This document shows, piece after piece, positions 6,233 to 10,095 of a stretch of 10,095 bases of DNA. The notes beneath the pieces were generated by a model. That model did not search any database and was not told the origin of the DNA. It saw only the letters and a list, made by a program, of their open reading frames with translations. The translations under genes and the position numbers were made by a program. The DNA lies in NCBI GenBank assembly GCA_001780895.1, contig MFJJ01000015.1:1-10095 (forward strand), in the 5' to 3' direction. This DNA comes from Candidatus Gottesmanbacteria bacterium RIFCSPHIGHO2_01_FULL_46_14. Its GTDB lineage: Bacteria; Patescibacteriota; Microgenomatia; UBA10105; UBA927. Position 1 is the first letter of the stretch; each line of letters begins with the position of its first letter.

Positions 6233-8465
6233 ACCTAAAACGAACCTGCGTCACCCCCATGGGGACGACGATAGCACGAAGCGCAAAATTGGCACGATAT
6301 ATTTTTGTAGATTTCCCGTTTACATATGCACTCCATCCCGGATAATAGGGATCAGTGAGAACGAGAAGACCCGATGTATTGGTCTCTACATCAATGTTAA
6401 TTTCATTGGGTGTAAATCTTGTTATTCGAACCCGCTCAAAAAGCTCTTGACCGTCGCCTGCAGAAACAAACTCCTCTGGTGTCTCTTCCAAAATAACGGT
6501 GTGATGCAAGTCAGTGGACTCCGAAAATAGTAAGTCAAGAAGTTCCTGATCATTTGATCCGGTCATAAATGACGGTACGAAATATGCTCTCGGTAACGCC
6601 CCCTCGTTCCTGTACACTTCATACTGTTCGTCACTGTAACTGGGTGAAACTGCTATATCTGAATAATTCCAGTATGGAAACGCCCAAATATTGCGTCCGT
6701 CTCCCCTGGCATGCAATATAAGTTTGACACTCAAAAGATCAAGCATACGTTTTGTATATATACCCTGTTTTCCAATCAAAACGGTAGTCCGTGTGAGATT
6801 TCCGACCTTCCCGTCTCCGGCGCCTGATATGAACTGCCCATATCTTCGCACATACAAAGGATCATATCCCTCTATACCATATAACCCAAATACGCTCTGT
6901 CCTTCGTTGCCAAAATTACCAAACACCCGTTCAAAACCGTGTTCTTTTGATAAATACGTAAGGACGGGAAGCTCGGGATAGACATACGCCCGCTCTTCAA
7001 ACGGCATCCATTTCATGGCAAAACGAAGCATATCGATACTGGCAAGTAGGAATAAACCGATGCACACAGCTCGCCGCACGCGCCCTTGCCGGATTAATCC
7101 CATAAAGACCAAACCAATAGTGCCCAAAACCAGGAGTGAAGGAATGATAAAATTACGCTCCGCAACGGATATTTTTTCTCCGTCAACATCCCTGATCCAA
7201 AATAAATTTCCCCAGATGATCATGCTCCAAATGAACATAACGATACAAAACCAAAGCATCGAATATAACAACAGGCGCCGCTTGTTCACTTGGTGCCAAA
7301 CATCGGTGAGACTATCGAGCCCAAATCCGCCAAGGACCGCGATGCTAAAACTCAGGAGAATAACAATGCGGGAGGCCGAGCTTGTCGAAAGTATGGGAAT
7401 ATGAAGATTAACGACCGCATCGAGAATCGGCGTTGGGTAAGAGAGCGTTATCGCGCCAACCATAAGGAGTACAAAGTACCAAATAATCTTTGGTTTTTTT
7501 CTGGGTACAAACAAACCAAAAAACGAAAGAAAAAGCGGTATGACTCCGGCGTATGATGCCCATTCAGCATAGTGTCCGAACCAATCGTTTCGGGTTACCG
7601 GGTTACCAAGAATATCCGGAGCGAGTATTGTGGGAAGGTAATTCCAAGGAATAACTTCCAACTTCCCAAACAGTTCACTTCTGACGGATTGATCATAAAA
7701 TCGTATTGTTGGGATAAGCTGTGGCATTGCGATGACGACCCCCAGGAGTAATCCAAGCAAGGCTTTCGTGACCTGTTTGCGTTGATAAAGGGAAAAAAGC
7801 AAAGATGCTCCAATGACATACAAACTCGTTTGTATGTGTCCGGAAAACAATGAAAACGCGACAAATAAACTCGATATAATCCAACGTTTTTGCGTCAAGC
7901 TCCATAGTATCCAGGGTAATGACAGCGCTGCCCACACAAGCGTTCCATACGCCATCCAGACGACGATAAATCCACAAAACATGAAGGAGATGCTTGAGAG
8001 CAAACCCGCAAGCTTCGACTGCCCTATCGAGCGGACAAACAGAAACATCCCAATAGCCGCTGCGATTGGCTGCAACAGAATAAGAAAGCTCCAGGCATCA
8101 TTAAAGGGGAAAATAAAAAAGAGAAGGTTTAACGGTGTCCATACCGCAGATTGCACATTAGCCAGAAGCGGGTATCCTGCAAATTGATACGGATTCCATG
8201 CAGGAATTTGTAACTGCTTCCAACTATCAATCGTAATTTTTTTCCAGGGATAAAGCTGTGTAATGACATCTGACATGGCGTTATTTTTGACTGACATGCC
8301 ATAAAAACCGTTCCACGGTGCAAAAAAATCTACGAGATTTCTTGACGGAAATGGAACCAAACCCTTGAAAAAATACGGATGAGCAAATACTAACCAGACA
8401 GCAAGCAGGGTAAGGAGCGGCCAGTGTTTTATAACGAATGATTTTATTTTACCTGCATTTCCCAT
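6213..8465 (-). CDS. YfhO-like polytopic membrane protein, copy A
   Basis: At 750 residues this is the longest of the three YfhO-like proteins. It has a first helix at about 15-31, an outer loop to about 100, around twelve further hydrophobic segments to about 478, and an extracytoplasmic C-terminal domain at about 480-750. Signature residues are D66, PWKK 73-76, IPAWNPYQFAG 87-97, APDILGNP 282-289, YGIEGYDPLYVRRYGQF 529-545, LPRAYFVPSF 624-633 and YYPGWSAYVNG 707-717. The matches to copy B span the whole length, but identity looks modest by eye, so these are old paralogues rather than a recent duplication. The inferred role is transfer of a sugar onto a surface glycan or lipid outside the cell, by analogy with Bacillus and Staphylococcus YfhO. 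Like copy B, it lacks a final transmembrane helix, ending at RYDHWFL. The ATG overlaps the preceding GT2 by 22 bases and has no clear Shine-Dalgarno; no other ATG lies nearby in frame. Confidence 0.9.
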   Translation of the reverse strand: MGNAGKIKSFVIKHWPLLTLLAVWLVFAHPYFFKGLVPFPSRNLVDFFAPWNGFYGMSVKNNAMSDVITQLYPWKKITIDSWKQLQIPAWNPYQFAGYPLLANVQSAVWTPLNLLFFIFPFNDAWSFLILLQPIAAAIGMFLFVRSIGQSKLAGLLSSISFMFCGFIVVWMAYGTLVWAALSLPWILWSLTQKRWIISSLFVAFSLFSGHIQTSLYVIGASLLFSLYQRKQVTKALLGLLLGVVIAMPQLIPTIRFYDQSVRSELFGKLEVIPWNYLPTILAPDILGNPVTRNDWFGHYAEWASYAGVIPLFLSFFGLFVPRKKPKIIWYFVLLMVGAITLSYPTPILDAVVNLHIPILSTSSASRIVILLSFSIAVLGGFGLDSLTDVWHQVNKRRLLLYSMLWFCIVMFIWSMIIWGNLFWIRDVDGEKISVAERNFIIPSLLVLGTIGLVFMGLIRQGRVRRAVCIGLFLLASIDMLRFAMKWMPFEERAYVYPELPVLTYLSKEHGFERVFGNFGNEGQSVFGLYGIEGYDPLYVRRYGQFISGAGDGKVGNLTRTTVLIGKQGIYTKRMLDLLSVKLILHARGDGRNIWAFPYWNYSDIAVSPSYSDEQYEVYRNEGALPRAYFVPSFMTGSNDQELLDLLFSESTDLHHTVILEETPEEFVSAGDGQELFERVRITRFTPNEINIDVETNTSGLLVLTDPYYPGWSAYVNGKSTKIYRANFALRAIVVPMGVTQVRFRYDHWFL

Positions 8466-9190
8466 AATTTTGCGTAGGTAATAAACATGCTATATCCCTG
8501 ATATATGCTCTCGATAAACCCGACCGTTCCCGCCCGCCATCCGCCGTTCCTTACAAAGCTTTCCCAAAAACCGGTTATCATAACTCTCACTAAACGCCAC
8601 CAGACGACCGGTGGGTGGTGGGCATCGAGACGCAGCCTTGCTTCTACTACTGACCATTCATTTGTTTTTGCTACCATCTCCTCAAGCGTTCTGTGGGTAT
8701 GGTGCTCGAGAGGACTATGTAATGTTTCTGTGGGTCCGTTTACGGTAGCCGTTTCATGAACCGCACCATGCCAGCCAACCAGGGCATTCCTTAAAAATAA
8801 CCGTTGCATTTTATCCTGATATGGCCACGGATTACCTAAATAGTAATTCTTTCGGCGGATACAATACGCGACACAGCCTTTGGATTTTGTCCTCTCGATG
8901 ATTTCACTCCGAAGCGCTTCTGGAACTATCTCATCTGCATCAACGTACAGAATCCAGTCTCCTGTTGTCTTTTCTTTTCCTATGTCCCGAAGACGGGAAA
9001 AATCCTTTTCTACGCTTAGTGTAACTTTGGCGCCCGTTTTTTTTGCGAGCGCTACTGTTTTATCTGATGACCCGTTATCGATAACCACAACCTCATCAAC
9101 CCAGCTTAAACTTTTGAGACATGCTTCGATTCTTGCCTCCTCGTTTCTCGTAAGAATCACCGCACTAATTGTGATTTCTGGTTGGTTCAT
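8444..9190 (-). CDS. Family 2 glycosyltransferase, WaaE/KdtX type
   Basis: The 248-residue protein matches the small GT2 group that includes the lipopolysaccharide-core beta-1,4-glucosyltransferase WaaE/KdtX. Its motifs are ISAVILTRNEEARIEACL at 8-25, VVVIDNGSSDKT at 34-45, DFSRLRDIG at 63-71 and the metal-binding DADE at 84-87. The C-terminal part is Trp/Phe-rich and amphipathic (about 196-245), probably for membrane contact. WaaE itself adds glucose to a core heptose, but relatives work on many glycans, so the acceptor here is unknown. I chose the ATG at 9190: the family motif starts 7 residues in, and a GGGGA lies 7 bases upstream. An in-frame TTG at 9256 would add 22 residues of non-family sequence. 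This start overlaps the preceding GT2 by 26 bases, and the stop overlaps the next YfhO-like gene by 22. Confidence 0.9.
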   Translation of the reverse strand: MNQPEITISAVILTRNEEARIEACLKSLSWVDEVVVIDNGSSDKTVALAKKTGAKVTLSVEKDFSRLRDIGKEKTTGDWILYVDADEIVPEALRSEIIERTKSKGCVAYCIRRKNYYLGNPWPYQDKMQRLFLRNALVGWHGAVHETATVNGPTETLHSPLEHHTHRTLEEMVAKTNEWSVVEARLRLDAHHPPVVWWRLVRVMITGFWESFVRNGGWRAGTVGFIESIYQGYSMFITYAKLWEMQVK

Positions 9191-10076
9191 ATTGCTTTCC
9201 CCACTGACCAATGAGTGCATCAACTGCGGCCCGACGGTGCTCTCTGTTTTGTCCAAAGAGTAATGATATCACCTGTCTCAAAAGTGCGACTCTGGTTCGT
9301 AACGGCGCATAACCAAAACCCAATAGAAATCTATTGCGCATAAGATAGTAATCATGAAGATGGCTCCCGACTCCACCGGAAGATCCTGCATTTTTATGCC
9401 ATACGACAGAAACCGGCTCATAGATGAGTCGAAAGCCTCCCTTTTGCGCGCGCAAAGACAAATCGACATCTTCCAGATATAAATAATACCGCTCGTCAAA
9501 CAGCCCAATGCGTTTAAAAACTTCTGATCGGACCATCATTGAGCAACCCGTTACAAAATCCGTTTCGACGCGCACGTCGTATTGCCCGTGATCTACTTCG
9601 TCAACACCGCGGTGCGATGCGTACATATTTTGCCAATCTATAATTCCTCCGGCGTACCAAATGACGCGGCCCCGCTCGCTCTCCTTATATCGGTCTTTAT
9701 GATACTCGAATCCCGGAGCGAAGTAGATTTTGGAACCGACAATATCAGCTTCTGCATGTATAAGAGCGGTTAATGATTGTTTATCAACCTCTGTATCATT
9801 ATTGAGTAACCAAACATAATTGGCACCGTGTTCAAGTGCATAGTCAATTCCCGCATTATTGCCCCCGGTAAAACCGCGATTGCTCTCTTGTGGCAACGCG
9901 ACGACATCAGAAAATTCCTTACGGATTGTACCAATTGAACCATCTGTTGAGCCATTGTCGACAACTATAGTAGTAAGTTCTATATCTTTTTTGACAAGTT
10001 TACCTAATGACCGTAGGCACTGCCGCGTTTGAATAATTCCATTCCAATTAACGATAACTATCGAAACTTTTTTCAT
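9165..10076 (-). CDS. Family 2 glycosyltransferase (WbbL/rhamnosyltransferase-like)
   Basis: This is a complete 303-residue GT-A-fold transferase. Visible motifs are VSIVIVNWNG at 4-13, IVVDNGSTDGS at 37-47, GFTGGNNAG at 68-76 and LLNNDTEV at 90-97, where NND stands in for the metal-binding DxD. GCSMMVRSEV is at 177-186 and YLEDVDLSLR, with the likely ED catalytic pair, is at 200-209. WHKNAGSSGG follows and is characteristic of this subgroup. WbbL-type members add rhamnose or other deoxyhexoses to lipid-linked saccharides at the cytosolic membrane face; the sugar cannot be fixed from sequence. It is the first complete gene in reading order. No promoter or Shine-Dalgarno can be seen in the 19 bases before its ATG, and an ATGA overlap with a gene beyond the window is possible. 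Its TAG stop lies inside the next GT2. Confidence 0.92.
   Translation of the reverse strand: MKKVSIVIVNWNGIIQTRQCLRSLGKLVKKDIELTTIVVDNGSTDGSIGTIRKEFSDVVALPQESNRGFTGGNNAGIDYALEHGANYVWLLNNDTEVDKQSLTALIHAEADIVGSKIYFAPGFEYHKDRYKESERGRVIWYAGGIIDWQNMYASHRGVDEVDHGQYDVRVETDFVTGCSMMVRSEVFKRIGLFDERYYLYLEDVDLSLRAQKGGFRLIYEPVSVVWHKNAGSSGGVGSHLHDYYLMRNRFLLGFGYAPLRTRVALLRQVISLLFGQNREHRRAAVDALIGQWGKQYEPTRNHN
9198..9202 (-). promoter_or_regulatory. Shine-Dalgarno-like GGGGA that decides the WaaE-type GT2 start
   Basis: Read on the minus strand, GGGGAAAGCAAT immediately precedes the ATG at 9190, leaving 7 bases between GGGGA and the start codon. It lies inside the 3' end of the upstream GT2 gene. It is the only convincing ribosome-binding site that I see among the eight gene starts in the window, and it favours the 9190 start over the TTG at 9256 or the ATG at 9220, neither of which has one. 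Confidence 0.55.
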
Positions 10077-10095
10077 GTGATATAAGATGATTCAA

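Noticed and set aside
7015..7404. Plus-strand 129-codon ORF
   Set aside because: Antisense shadow of YfhO copy A; basic low-complexity translation with no family resemblance.
9191..9256. 22-residue N-terminal extension of the WaaE-type GT2, starting at a TTG
   Set aside because: No Shine-Dalgarno at the TTG, whereas GGGGA precedes the ATG at 9190; the added residues are unlike the family.
8880..9263. Plus-strand 127-codon ORF across the two GT2 genes
   Set aside because: Ser-rich antisense translation opposite two well-supported glycosyltransferases; no independent support.
1..10095. Defence system, CRISPR array, transposon, tRNA or structured RNA
   Set aside because: Nearly every base lies within a supported glycan-related gene. 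I saw no direct-repeat array, inverted terminal repeats, transposase motifs or tRNA-like cloverleaf.

Overview
This window is a densely packed piece of a cell-surface glycan gene cluster, with every supported gene on the minus strand and so read from right to left. The order of transcription is: family-2 glycosyltransferase (GT2), WaaE/KdtX-type GT2, YfhO-like membrane protein (copy A), ALG11-like family-4 glycosyltransferase (GT4), YfhO-like membrane protein (copy B), GT2, SAM-dependent methyltransferase with an N-terminal zinc-ribbon-like segment, and a third YfhO-like membrane protein (copy C) that runs off the left edge. Copy C has a start but no stop inside the window. I established it by translating bases 1-1313 by hand; 437 codons are open.

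Organism: a bacterium with moderate GC by eye and the standard code, since TGA is used as a stop in two ATGA junctions. Several YfhO-family proteins mixed with GT2, GT4 and zinc-ribbon methyltransferases, together with few Shine-Dalgarno sequences, recall Candidate Phyla Radiation genomes, especially the Microgenomates group. This is an impression from gene content and protein style, not a placement. There is no rRNA, tRNA or housekeeping marker in the window to test it.

Layout: there is no intergenic stretch longer than 6 bases between neighbouring genes. Junctions are 26-, 22-, 20-, 4- and 4-base overlaps plus gaps of 4 and 6 bases. I see no terminator, internal promoter, repeat, mobile element, CRISPR array or RNA gene. 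The whole window looks like the interior of one long operon whose promoter lies beyond the right edge.

Working model (inference): the cytosolic GT2/GT4 enzymes and the methyltransferase build and modify sugars or a lipid-linked glycan on the inner face of the membrane. The YfhO-like proteins resemble GT-C-type polytopic glycosyltransferases and would act on the outer face, each perhaps transferring a different sugar. The most notable point is three divergent YfhO paralogues within 10 kb, alternating with cytosolic enzymes. All three share an Asp-x6-Pro-(Trp/Phe)-(Arg/Lys)-Lys ... Ile-Pro-x-Trp-Asn-Pro signature in the first outer loop.
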